From Chondrus crispus (lineage: Eukaryota; Rhodophyta; Florideophyceae; Gigartinales; Gigartinaceae), in assembly GCF_000350225.1 (NCBI RefSeq), contig NW_005179093.1, positions 39,800 to 103,799 on the forward strand: a stretch of DNA of 64,000 nucleotides, given 5' to 3'. Below the pieces are notes generated by a model. It did not search any database and was not told where the DNA came from. It saw only the letters and a list, made by a program, of their open reading frames with translations. Positions 30,353-40,573 of the stretch are shown one piece after another. The first letter of the stretch is position 1; each line of letters starts with the position of its first letter. The position numbers were made by a program, and so were the translations under genes.

Positions 30353-31404
30353 AAGAACTCGCGGATATCGTTGATCGACTGAGGAAAAGCCATGCACAAG
30401 TACTTGGCCAAGTAGACATGCTAAATCGGAAGGTCGAGCTAAACAGTTGTCGGATATCGGAGGGGCTGTCGTCGACAAGGGATGAGTCCGTGCTGAAGAT
30501 AGTGAACTTTCTGCGCCACCGCCTGGAAGTCGCAGTGCAGAAGTCGCTGCGTAAGCCGTCAAGTCATATTGAACAAACGTCGGCCGACAAAATGAATATA
30601 GGGACCTTAGGGGGTATGACGCAGAGCTTCATTCGGGTCGTTGCAGATTGCGAGCTGGCAGATTTTGAGTTGATAGCGAGGAATCTATACGGCTGCATGG
30701 TCGAGGACTCGACATTGCGTCTGGTGTTCTATCCTGAGTATGCAGAGACACAGGGCCCGGCCGGGACATCGCAGACATTCTACATACTGTTCAATCGCAT
30801 GGCAGGGCTTTGTTCATTTCTGGGATTATACCATAAGGCGGACCGCCTCGCGATGTTGAAGCAGGAGGGCAGTGCGGGGGTCGGAATGTTGAGGTTGATG
30901 GGTACGTATGTATATTCGAGCGATGTCGGGGCCCCCGCTGCAGTTTTTGTAGGGCACAGTTGCGGAAACACCTTCGAAAGGGATGTTGCTAACCCCGGGA
31001 GCGGAGAGCTTGTGTTGTTCAGGAACAACCGCATATGGGACTCGGAAAGCAAGACCTTCGATGCAGGCCTGCGTTGTACTAGGCGGAGGCCGTCCATAGT
31101 GGAAGACCCAAATGTGTCAAGCGCAGTTCTTCTGCCCAGTCGGGCTTTTCATTTGGTGTGGCGGAGAGCGCAAGAGGTTTCCGGGCACTGGTCTAAGAGG
31201 GACAGGAAAAGGCATGTTCGTGTTCCAGGGCAGCTGGCAGTCGTGATGCCATATGTGATGTTTGTGGGGGACTCGCATTGCGCGGACGCGCGTCGAGAGC
31301 TGAACGAAGATGCGATGAACGAAATTGTCAGTCCGGTGCACCCGGGAACTGTTGGTCAACAGGATGTGTCGGGTTCACCCAACACCGCTGGCGGTAATGT
31401 ATAG
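30349..31404 (+). CDS. Unknown ORF, 351 aa
   Basis: Starts MKELADIVDRLRKSHAQV (amphipathic helix, probable coiled coil) and continues with a folded-looking region (ADFELIARNLYGCMVEDSTL; FYILFNRMAGLCSFLGLYHK; VPGQLAVVMPYVMFVGDSHC). No recognised domain. It is probably the C-terminal part of the same protein as 29750-30352. About 200 bp divergent from the 861-aa gene across a likely shared promoter (29550-29749). Confidence 0.5.
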   Translation: MKELADIVDRLRKSHAQVLGQVDMLNRKVELNSCRISEGLSSTRDESVLKIVNFLRHRLEVAVQKSLRKPSSHIEQTSADKMNIGTLGGMTQSFIRVVADCELADFELIARNLYGCMVEDSTLRLVFYPEYAETQGPAGTSQTFYILFNRMAGLCSFLGLYHKADRLAMLKQEGSAGVGMLRLMGTYVYSSDVGAPAAVFVGHSCGNTFERDVANPGSGELVLFRNNRIWDSESKTFDAGLRCTRRRPSIVEDPNVSSAVLLPSRAFHLVWRRAQEVSGHWSKRDRKRHVRVPGQLAVVMPYVMFVGDSHCADARRELNEDAMNEIVSPVHPGTVGQQDVSGSPNTAGGNV

Positions 31405-31719
31405 TAATGTAGTTTAAGGCTACTATTAAACGACGCTGCGGTACATTTACACTGAAGCGATCTCGAGCAATGAACTAAGCTCCTTCCCATTTTCCAGACG
31501 TGGATGGCCACACTATGCAGCTTCAAAGTGTTGGTGCGCACCAGTACAATATCAGCCTGGATCTAGTAGAAACTAACAGATATCCGTCCTATACTATATT
31601 TTACATTAAAAATGGCTCATCAAGCTAGACCAGCGGTAGGTTTGATACGATCAGAAAAGTGTGCTGCGCGCGCGCCAAAAAATCTAAAACATTCGAACCA
31701 CTAAATCTACCGGGCCATT
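31405..31719. other. Gene-free spacer
   Basis: Between the 351-aa ORF and the retrotransposon RT 3' end. Nothing recognised. Confidence 0.4.
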
Positions 31720-33842
31720 CTAAAAAATCATTTCAGATATTGAAAATATGACCTCGTAGTGCATGCGGCTGGACACTCTGGATGTGAGAGACGGGTGCGC
31801 GCAAAGGAACGACGCGGCACCAGGGGAGAGGAGTGAGTTGTAACGGGCGCGGCGGCGGACGGATGCTGCAGTATGATTCGTCGGATTAGGTTGTCTGTCC
31901 CATTCTCGCTTCTCCCAATACATGCGCGCAAACGCTCCGTGGAGTGCCTGAAATAATGTAAAGTGTACTCGTTCAGGTCGCTCTAATAACGCATGCGGTT
32001 CGAAAGGCCCTAGGTCGGAATGCGTGGCGAGGATCCCTTTTGTGCGAACTTCAGGGTTCAGGGAGAGAAGGACATGTGCGAGATGCTTGCGTGCCATTTG
32101 GCGGTAGAAGGGCACAGTAGGGTTACTTGGACCTCCAATTCGGACGGCTGCAGCTCCAATTAAGCTGGCTGCACGAGAGGCGTGTACAAAGGGAGCCAGA
32201 GGGGTGAAACCATGACCGCCTAAACGAAACGGGAGAGCAATCTGAGAAGAAATGGACGGAGGTAGCGAAATATCATTAAAGCGGGAGTAGGCAGCTTGTT
32301 GATTCTCATCGAACTGTATGGCGGCTGAGAGCGATAGGAGAGGCGGAGTTAGGCGGAACACGTGTTCAACGCGGCACACTGATCCCGAAACGCAATGCAA
32401 ATGGAAGCGAATTCGGGCATCGGGGATACTGTCGAGGAGGGTGAGGGAGGCCGGTACTGCCTCAATTTTTTGTGCCAAGTATGACTTGACAAATTTTTCC
32501 GTGCCCGACGGGGCACCAAGGAGAGCAAGTCCGCCCTCCTGTGAAACGTGCATGGGAAACAAAGCAGTGAGGGGTTCAAGAAGCGAGGGGTCTGACGTTG
32601 GCCAGTACGTGCGGCATTTCGCAATGTTCATGGTAAATCCCATGGGGGGGCCCAGCGTTTGGAGGAGGCGAAGCGCTTTTGTCACTTCTTGTATGGTCCC
32701 GATGAGTGTCCCGTCATCGGCGTACCAGCGATTTAGGAGCAGGTTACAGTCCCGGGTGATTTGGCGGACGAGTGGTTGGAGCGCTAGGGAAAACATTAGC
32801 ATGCCAGCGGGGTCTCCCTGCTGCGTTCCCTCCCGACTTTTAAGAAGAACGCGAGGACAGGCTGGCAACACAAGGTCAGGTACTGGGCGTCCATAGACCA
32901 GGTTGAGGAAATGGGCCAGGCTGGGCGTTTCCATTGTCAGACGATCGAGCATAGACTGGTGACTGAATGTGTTGAACGCATTTCTCGCGTCTACGGAGAC
33001 GAGCACGTAGTTCGCGTTGCGACCATGGCGCGTGAGGAGCATTCGGGAGTCGTGGAGAATGGCTTCCATGCCGGACGGGACGCCATTGGCAAGCTGCTCG
33101 GGGGCCACACAGTCTCGCGTATCATCAATCGCGGCCGGGAGGAGGACCTTAGTTACCAGACGCCGGAGTGCCTGCCTTACGGCAATGGGGCGAAGCTTTC
33201 CGGGGCGTGGTTGCAAAGGAATCAGGGTTGAAGCAGCCAGGAGAGGGGCTGTGCAATCGGGGACATCGCCGCGGGCGAGGTGCTGCACGAGTCGAGTGAG
33301 GACGGAGAGTCCTGATATGCCAGCCTCAGGGGTGATCGAGGTGCAGGCGAGGAGTTGCAGCAGGCGGGGGAAAAATGGTCGGGACAGGCGGCGGACGTCG
33401 GGTTAAGTGACCGAGCAGCGCGGAGGACTTGGCCCTCGCTGATGTCAGGGGGTAGGGGGAGGTCTGTTGGCGTGAGAGCTTGTGTGGGGACGGCGGGAGT
33501 GGGATGAAGGGCGGCAAGGGCTGTGCGCGTACTTTCCTCCTGGAGGTCGGGCAGCGGTTTGTCTGTCAAGGCACACATGGCTCGTCCGTACTGAGCGTCG
33601 GATGCCATTCCCATGGCCCGGCTGATACGGCGACGACATGAGTCGGAGCGCTGGTGTGGTCTATGTCGCACGTGCCAGTCTAGTTCAGCTTGTCGAGCAG
33701 CGAGTGCTTCTTGCCATAGCTGAGACCACTGGAGGCCGGACATCGCGCGGCGAATTCGGTCGCGTAGCGCATAGTGCTGTCCTTTCCTTGTGCGCCAGCC
33801 ACGCTCGCGGCGGAACGAGCGACGAAGGACTGCAGTGGGCAA
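31720..33842 (-). pseudogene. Non-LTR retrotransposon reverse transcriptase, 3'-truncated
   Basis: The main frame 33288-31720 (522 aa) has the RT palm: VSVDARNAFNTF (residues 97-108, first Asp), GTQQGDP (154-160) and YADD (189-192). A C-terminal segment with RRARYNSLLSPGAASFL follows. The upstream frame 33842-33222 holds the N-terminal RT region (PPDISEGQVLRAARSLNPTS) and needs one frame change, near 33395, to join. The C-terminus ends abruptly after SSRMHYEVIF, before the Cys-rich and nuclease regions of related elements. It is thus a dead copy of a non-LTR retrotransposon, possibly of the restriction-like-endonuclease type (inference). Confidence 0.8.
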
Positions 33843-34116
33843 TAATTGTAAGCGGAGAAAGGCGCGGTGGGTCTCGTGAGGGTGAATTGTGGCCGCGGCA
33901 GCCCCGAATTGCTTGATTAGTAAAAGAGTAAAGCTGTGGAGGCACGGAGCGTGGACAGCTGAGCAGATTTGGGATGTACGAAGCGGGTTGAGGAGAAGTT
34001 CTTGGACAGATAGAAGGGAGGGCGAGGGACCGGAAGGCTCGGTGTGGGGGGCAAAGGGGGGGGGAGGCCGAAGACGACAGACTCGCGGCTGAGGAGTGGA
34101 TTGGAGGGCTCACTGC

Positions 34117-34161
34117 GTTAGGGAATGCGTGGCCACGCATTCCCTAACTCCCGGGAGCTAG
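34117..34161. repeat. Double palindrome (foldback scar)
   Basis: Perfect 16-bp arms at 34117-34132/34133-34148, overlapping by CTAAC a second palindrome with 9-bp arms (one mismatch) at 34144-34152/34153-34161. It lies between the RT frames and the 362-aa ORF. Confidence 0.85.
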
Positions 34162-34177
34162 ACCCGATCGTGCGGAG

Positions 34178-35266
34178 TTAGGGCTGCGGCGAGGGCGGTG
34201 AGGCGGGGGGAGCTTGGCGGAGAAGGAAAGTGGACGTTTGCGTAGGATATGCGGGGGTGACAGAGAAGCGGAAGAGGCGCACGGAGTCGGGAACGATGGG
34301 GGGGGCTGAGATCAGAAGACGCAATGTGGGAGGGAGGGCGCGCACCAAGGAGAGGGGGAGGTGTTTGAACCGGCGAGGGCGGAGGGGGCAACGCGGCTTC
34401 AGGGTCATTGGAGGCAGGGGCCTGACTCGGGAATGCGGGAGCAGGACGGGGCAGTGCGGCATGTTGGGGGGCATGGGCAGCGGTTGGGAGCTTGCTGCGT
34501 GTTGAGGATGGGGGAGCGGAGCGACAGCAGAGGACGGCAAAGCATTAGTGAGCGGGATTGCGGCCGGGGCATCGAAGGGTGTGCGTGTGAGGCCTTGGGT
34601 AATAGTGTGAGCGTGAGCCTGAAGGGACATTGCAAGGGCAACGCGGACTGGCATGAGCACCGCTGTAGGGGTGCGACGGTTGAGAAGGCGGCGAGCCTCG
34701 CGGGTGAGACGGCACGCCACGCCTGCGGCGGCGGAGGGGTCAATGGCGCATGCTGTGTCAGAGATGGGAGTAGTTTGGATGGCGAGGTCCTCGTAGATTA
34801 GCTTAGCGTGAGCGAAGATTCGGGCAACGACAGGGGTGGCTGCGGCGAGAAAGTAGACATATGTCCATCGTGCGACGCTAGGGATGAGGACATGGGAGGG
34901 GAGCATGAGTCCAGCGAGCTGCGCACCGCGTCGGAGTGCGGATTGCGCTGCGTCGAAGGACGGGAATGCGGCGGAGTGAGAATCTGGAGCAAATGCATAC
35001 GCAGTGACAGCGGGGGGCGGAGCGACGGGCTCGCCAGTGCGGGGGTCCAGGCGGATCGGATTGCCGACAGTGCAGACAAGAGTGCGGGCTTCAGCGAGTG
35101 TAGCTCGTGGAACTGACGTGGGTGCAGCGAGTGCGACGCGAGCGACAGCGAGTGTAGGGACGGAGGTGCCGGGGCGTGTGTGGACACTTGGCAAATGAAG
35201 AGTGGCAGGTGGGATAAATGGAGACGTGGAAGATGGGGCAGGCAGTTGTGGGGGAGTGGAAGGCAT
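34178..35266 (-). CDS. Pro/Ala-rich ORF, possible ORF1/5' part of the non-LTR element
   Basis: 362-aa frame beginning MPSTPPQLPAPSSTSP. The first 190 residues show some order (AQSALRRGAQLAGLMLPSHV; ARWTYVYFLAAATPVVARIF); the rest is Pro/Leu/Arg-rich. It precedes the RT on the same strand, as the 5' coding part of a non-LTR element would. No zinc knuckle or endonuclease motif is visible, so the assignment rests on position. The compositional bias means part of the frame could be fortuitous. Confidence 0.4.
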   Translation of the reverse strand: MPSTPPQLPAPSSTSPFIPPATLHLPSVHTRPGTSVPTLAVARVALAAPTSVPRATLAEARTLVCTVGNPIRLDPRTGEPVAPPPAVTAYAFAPDSHSAAFPSFDAAQSALRRGAQLAGLMLPSHVLIPSVARWTYVYFLAAATPVVARIFAHAKLIYEDLAIQTTPISDTACAIDPSAAAGVACRLTREARRLLNRRTPTAVLMPVRVALAMSLQAHAHTITQGLTRTPFDAPAAIPLTNALPSSAVAPLPHPQHAASSQPLPMPPNMPHCPVLLPHSRVRPLPPMTLKPRCPLRPRRFKHLPLSLVRALPPTLRLLISAPPIVPDSVRLFRFSVTPAYPTQTSTFLLRQAPPASPPSPQP

Positions 35267-35309
35267 AGCGGCGCGTGTATTTGCATGAAGGAAGGTGTGA
35301 TATCCATAA

Positions 35310-35545
35310 AGCCGAGGATATCCGCGGATAGGACGGATACGGATAACCGTAAATCCCGAACCGTGCTTTGAGACAACACCACGGATTTATCCGCGGTTTA
35401 CGGATTCGTTATAGATGTATACGGATAATATCCATAATCCGTGCTTTCTAAAACATTATTACGGTTTTCTTTTTAAAATCCGTGTATTATATTTACAACA
35501 ACGGATATCCCAACCGTATACTTCCATTTCAGGCGGGTGTCCCAC
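35310..35545. repeat. Subterminal CGGATA/ATCCG cluster, left
   Basis: About a dozen ATCCG/CGGAT occurrences in both orientations within 235 bp (for example ATATCCGCGGATAGGACGG at 35319). The region is far richer in the motif than flanking DNA. Confidence 0.7.
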
Positions 35546-36966
35546 GGATTGTAGGGCGGGAATACCTGGTAATCGTATCCAATCTGCTGCTGTATTTATC
35601 ATATTATTTGTTACAAACAATGCTGTTATAGCACACAGTCAGCACGTCGGCGCCGATTGTTTTCGACTGTGGACGTGCCGCGCCCTGTCCAACCAGGGCC
35701 ACCTTCTCTGTCAGCAGAGGCCCAAGTTCGCCGCCCTCCTCCTACCACGAGTGCAGAACAATTCCGCCTGCTAAGACATCGCCCCACCATGCCACGCCGT
35801 TGAAGCCTCGAATCTCGGGTCCCCTCGTTGTTACTCCTCACACAATTGCCCCTTCCAATTCACCTCTCCCGACCCTTCACAGCCGCCCCCCACCCACAAT
35901 CAAAACCTATACAGATGCCCTCCACCCTCCTCGCCTCCCCCACGAGCGCGCACTCCTTTCGCCCCCACCTCCGTCCCCTTCGTCCCCTCCCTCCCTCTAT
36001 GGGGCTCTCCTTGCCCATAGCGCCCGTTCACCTCGATTCCTTCTTCAACTTTCCCAGCCTCCCTCCGCGCCAGAAGTCCACGTCGACCTCGCAGCTGACG
36101 CCCCTTCTCCATCCCATCGTCGATCTGCGCAAATGACAGACGAAACTAGGTGTAAAAGCCACCTAAGACAAATTCGGCACACCCCCGTATGAGCCTGAAG
36201 CCAGGTGTTATCTCTTTTTGACTCAACTCGCCGCGCGGCCAACAACTGCCCTGTGCGTCCGTCTGGTGCGGGCGGTCGGATGCGCAGGGTCTTATCTGTG
36301 ATATTTGCGAACGGGGAGTGGGTCAGCGGGACGAGGACGGCGCTTTTGGTCGGGGGGCGCCACTTTAACGATGCGGGGAACTCACAGGACTTGATACCGC
36401 GGATGCGGCATAACTGGTACATGGGGGGCTTTTCGCACAAAGTCATGTGCAGTAGCGGGAAGCCTGGGTCGTCGGAGTGCGGGATGAAGCTGTAGAAGAG
36501 GAAGTCCCCGAGGGGACGAGCTCGTCGTCCGCGGCGTGGCCACGCGTCTCGTCGAAACGGCGGCAAGCAATGATGAGCGAGTGGTCCTCTATCGGATGGA
36601 AGACCACTCGCCCATCATTTCGTGGATGGAGTCAATTCACGCAAAATCGATGCTCTCCAGGTTAGGGACGCGCAGGTCAACGGCGAATTTATTGAGGGCA
36701 ATCCTGTCAAGATTGTCTCGTACCTACAGAGAATTGGGCTCATTGTCGCCTCCCCATTCCAGTCTGGATGGAAAAGGGATGGATGGGAACGGGACAGCGC
36801 AAAGGGGTGGGAAAAAGAGCTACTGCAAGGTAGAGGGCAGCGGGCCGGCGCAGGGGGGCCTGCGCGGACTGGGTGCTCAAAAAACAAGGTAGACTGCGGC
36901 GGTGGGGTGTAGGAGGAAAGGGAAAGGAAGGGGGAGATGAAAAGGGAGTGGGGGTTGGGAGGGGAC
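35546..36966. other. Assorted fragments within the hAT borders
   Basis: A C-rich plus-strand frame starting MPSTLLASPTSAHSF at 35915 could be a gene start (transit-peptide-like, unproven). A minus-strand frame about 36566-36205 (DPGFPLLHMTLCEKPPMYQL) looks like part of a folded protein but I do not recognise it. An inverted repeat with 18-bp arms and one mismatch (36569-36586/36602-36619, 15-nt loop) follows. No intact gene. Confidence 0.35.
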
Positions 36967-37258
36967 TCAGATGCCCTGCAAGGTCTCGTTGATCTCTTCG
37001 GGGTCCTGCTGCAGGCTCTGGATATCGTCTTTAAAGGCCTTCATCTGCTTCTCGTTGCCGACGTTAAAGCTGGCGTCCTCTAGGGCGTCGAGCTGGCTCT
37101 GTTTGACGACGACCCTCGTCTCGTAGCTTGCGATCTTCTGCTTGAGGCGGGTGGCGTTGGGCATGTGGGCCTTGGCGACGTTGATGTTCTTGTCGTTGCG
37201 GGCCTTGATGGCGAGCCGGGCCTCGCCGCGGCGCTCCTCCTCGAAGCCCTACCCCTTA
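36967..37258 (-). pseudogene. SNF7/ESCRT-III-like fragment
   Basis: Minus-strand frame, open from about 37258 to the stop at 36967: RRGEARLAIKARNDKNIN, then KIASYETRVVVKQSQLDALE, DASFNV and a Glu-rich end, PEEINETLQGI. Basic first half, YE..., LE.A..N spacing and acidic tail recall ESCRT-III (SNF7/CHMP) proteins, but both ends of the family are missing. It is immediately downstream of the hAT transposase and within its likely borders, so it may be a captured host exon. Family call moderate. Confidence 0.4.
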
Positions 37259-37353
37259 AACAAGGAAGCTATGTGCCTCCGCCCGTGTGCCACTCGCTGC
37301 AGACAAATCATGTCGAGATAAAGTTTGATGCGTGTAAGACTTTTATTCGAGCA

Positions 37354-39398
37354 TCAATCCGACTCAACTTCAGACACTTCCCCCTCCATATTTGCCTCTG
37401 CATTAGCGAGTTCTGGTAAAGTAGAGGTTCGTGTGAAGGTTGAGGATGGTTCAGTATGCATATGTAACTCGTAGTTCTCATGTATCTGCATGACATTATC
37501 TAGATTTTCCGTCTTGATACGCGATCTCCGTTGGTCTGCTATAATGCCAGCAACAGAGAAGGAACGTTCGTTGTCCACCTGCGATCCCGGAATAGCAAAA
37601 AACGCGGTTGCCAAAATAAATACATGGGAATAAATGTCCCTCTTCCCACCAAACCATCCCATGGCATCCCCGAACGAATTATTCCCATCGTATTTGTCTG
37701 TCCTAAATCGCATTAGTTCAGACTTCATCATTTTCTTGACGTCTTCATCGCGCTTGTCTACTCCACTTGCGTTGAAAAAAGGGTTGATAGAATCCGTACC
37801 TTCAGTCCCGTCGGCATCAGGAACGTCGAGCTCACTCCCTCTCGACTTCGTCTCCTCATTAAAGATCGCGACTAAGTAATCTACAATGGTAACGTCGTAC
37901 GTAGCGATCAACGCTTTTCCAGTGCAACAATCATGCTCGAGAGAAGAATTTTCAGACACTTGAATCGAGGTTCGAGCATTAATGCTATCATAGAGTGCCC
38001 ACGAGATAAACAATTCTGCAAGATACGATCCTCCTCGAAAAAGGCTCGGAGGTATTTCTTCAAAGTCTTCGAAACATCCTCACTAACTCTCTTTGCCCAT
38101 GTGTGCAGCTCACCCTCCAACACTGACTTCTCCTCCTGTTGCAACGTAACTCCAGCACCCTCCGTGTAATTAACTTTGTATGAATCTAGAAGTGTAAAGC
38201 AAAGGGCAATTGCGTCGGACAAACCCTATTTCCGTGATCTTTGGTTTTGTACACATGCCTTTATGATAGGCCCCATGTGCTCCGTCGCCGCCTTCACAAC
38301 TGCCCAATCTGCGTTTGATGGGTCTCGGTGGCTGTTGCTGTAATTATTGGGATCGGCATAGCAGGCATGCACTGCTTCACGATATGCAAGCATTTGGCTA
38401 AACATAATAAATACAGAACCGAAGCGTGTCTTAACCGGAGTATAGAGCTGAACAGGGCGAAGACCTATCTTTCGACAGGCTGCATGCCACATCTCATTTT
38501 CTTTGCCAGTCTTCTTTGTCCATAAAATAGCGAGCTGTAGTTTCTTTTGGACTTGTATCAGATTGAAGACATCGAAATTACTGCATTGGTCTTCTGATAG
38601 AGCTCGACGGCATATTGAACTGATGATGTGTGCCCAATAATCACCCTTATAGACACAGTATATGTCGAGGGCTCCACAAAAAACGATCCCTTGCAGTTCT
38701 CGTGGACATGTATTCAAGTTAGCTCCACCATCCGGTACGTATGCCACAATCTTTTCTTTGATGTTGAACTCGTCGAGAACATCCGTGAGATGCAGGGCTA
38801 TCTGAGATCCAGAAGTCGAATCCATCTTGATCATTCGCAGGTAGCGAGTACGTCGCTGTAAAGAATCATCAATCCAATAGGCGATAACCGAGAAAATGTC
38901 TTGGCAGCCGCGGGTCATCCAGACGTCAAAAGAAATGGAAACAAATCTTGCACTCCTGAGGTGGGCGACTACAGAATCTTTAGTCTGCTTGGCCAAGGCC
39001 GGGAGCATGACCTCTGTAAACTTTTTACGGGAAGGGAAAGAAAGACGAGGATCAATGTCACCCAAAAGCTTCCTCATCCACACACAGTCAACTCCTGAAG
39101 ACGGTCGGAGAGACTTACAGCAAACTAATATCATGTTGCGGATCAGATTCTTCTGCATATCACTTGTTACTGCATAAGGAGTAGTTTTGAAATGAATTCG
39201 ATGATTTCTTATCTTCCTCTTCTTCTTCGGACGGTTCGCATTGTTTCCATGCAGATTAGCGACATATACCACATAAAGGGATTTGTGCTTTACATTAACG
39301 TGATTGATAAGAGAGGAACTTCCATTCTTCCTTTTATACGCCATCTTCGTTTTGCATAGGGAGCAGCACAATGCGACAGAATCTGCAGTCATGTCCAC
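37354..39398 (-). pseudogene. hAT transposase, one stop and one frameshift
   Basis: The N-terminus carries a BED-type zinc finger (CCSLCKTKMAYKRKNGSS, then H-x4-H spacing). The RNase H-like core includes FVSISFDVWMTRGCQDIFSV with an Asp. The C-terminus has the hAT dimerisation region (FFAIPGSQVDNERSFSVAG). A TAG at 38228-38226 interrupts the frame, which continues unchanged from 38225. A frameshift follows near 37,990-38,013. So recent decay of a nearly full-length gene of about 680 codons. Confidence 0.85.
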
Positions 39399-39634
39399 CG
39401 CCGTATCGTAAAAGGCCCAGATTGGTGCTTTCTTTATGTCAGCAGATCCGTCGAGCCATGCAGTTGCATTCGCAAATAATGCGTCATGGCCAGGAGGAGC
39501 CTCCGAAGAAACGTTTGTGCTCGTTTCTATGGTCTCTGATGAGGTGATTAGGGAACCCCTTCCTGTGGCGTCGGTAATGCCTCCACTCGCGCACCGCTCC
39601 CTGTATATTATTAGTTTTGACTGTTTTCGTGGAT

Positions 39635-39800
39635 ATCCGTGTGCGGTTTTTGGGGTTTGGGCGGATAATCCGACAAACCGTGTTTCAAAAATCTGTCAAT
39701 ACGGATAATCCGGGAAACCGCTTTACGTGCTATGCGATCAACGGGTTTTTGGGAAACCATATCCATTTTCGAAATTGTAATATCGCGGATATCCTAAAAC
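39635..39800. repeat. Subterminal CGGATA/ATCCG cluster, right
   Basis: Repeated GGATATCCG, CGGATAATCC and AAACCG motifs matching those at 35310-35545, on the upstream side of the transposase gene. Confidence 0.65.
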
Positions 39801-40201
39801 CGCTCGAGTCCAAAATGACCCAGGGATAGCATTTATCTATCCATGGATAGTGTCCAAAGGGGTATCCGCGCACCATTGGTTGGAACGGGGCTGCCGAGCG
39901 GCGGCGACGGTCACCCAGGGACGCGGGGGCGGGGGGACCTGGGCGGGGGAGAAATGGGCGGGTTGAGCGGGGCAGGGAGGCAACGGTGATGTCGCAGGCG
40001 TATGCGGCGGCAGTGTCGCAGGCGTAGGCGTACGCGGCGACTGTGTCGCGCACGGATTTTCAAGCGATGTCGCACGCGAATTTTCGAGCGACGCGCTCAA
40101 GCTGCTTCCGCCGTACGCGTCCGCGCATGGCGCGAGGACGGCGGCGCGGAGCGGGTGCGGCGGGCGAGGGGAGCGGGGGGATGGCGAATTCGCCGTCGCC
40201 A

Positions 40202-40231
40202 TGTGTGTGTGCGTGTGTGTGTGTGTGTGTG
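40202..40231. repeat. (GT)n microsatellite
   Basis: Thirty bases of almost uninterrupted GT repeat with one C. Confidence 0.9.
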
Positions 40232-40573
40232 CTTGAAACATGAAGTGTAGGCCTCTTCTCGTTACGGTAACCTACAATATATACAGTCGATATGTGGTGT
40301 AGTACATACGTCGCATGCCATCCTTTCTTCACTTCTCAGCCGTATGTTTCTCGCGAAAAAAGGAAGCGAAGAGTTGCATGTCTTACCGCAACGCTGTAGT
40401 GTAAAAGTCACTTCCACAGGCAACGTATTCTGGCAGTGCACGGGCTTCAGATACAGTATATACAAATTGACGCGAAGCTGTTCGTCAAAACGCTTTCGGG
40501 TCGTAAACTTCAGGTAGCGAAATCTCTACATTTTTAAATAGCAATAAATATTGGAGCAAAGTCAACAAAGTGA

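Larger units (their letters stand above)
35280..39880 (-). mobile_element. hAT element carrying apparent host gene fragments
   Basis: A hAT transposase pseudogene (39398-37354) lies between two clusters of a CGGATA/ATCCG/AACCGT motif (about 35310-35545, a dozen copies; about 39635-39800, six or so). Subterminal arrays of short ACGG-type motifs are what hAT transposases such as Ac bind. Between the transposase and the left cluster are unrelated fragments, including a SNF7-like piece (36967-37258). Exact terminal inverted repeats and the 8-bp target duplication could not be fixed by eye, so borders are approximate. Confidence 0.6.

Noticed and set aside
36569-36619. Inverted repeat with 15-nt loop as another foldback scar
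   Set aside because: The loop is long and no second palindrome adjoins it, so it does not fit the scar pattern; kept only as a simple inverted repeat.
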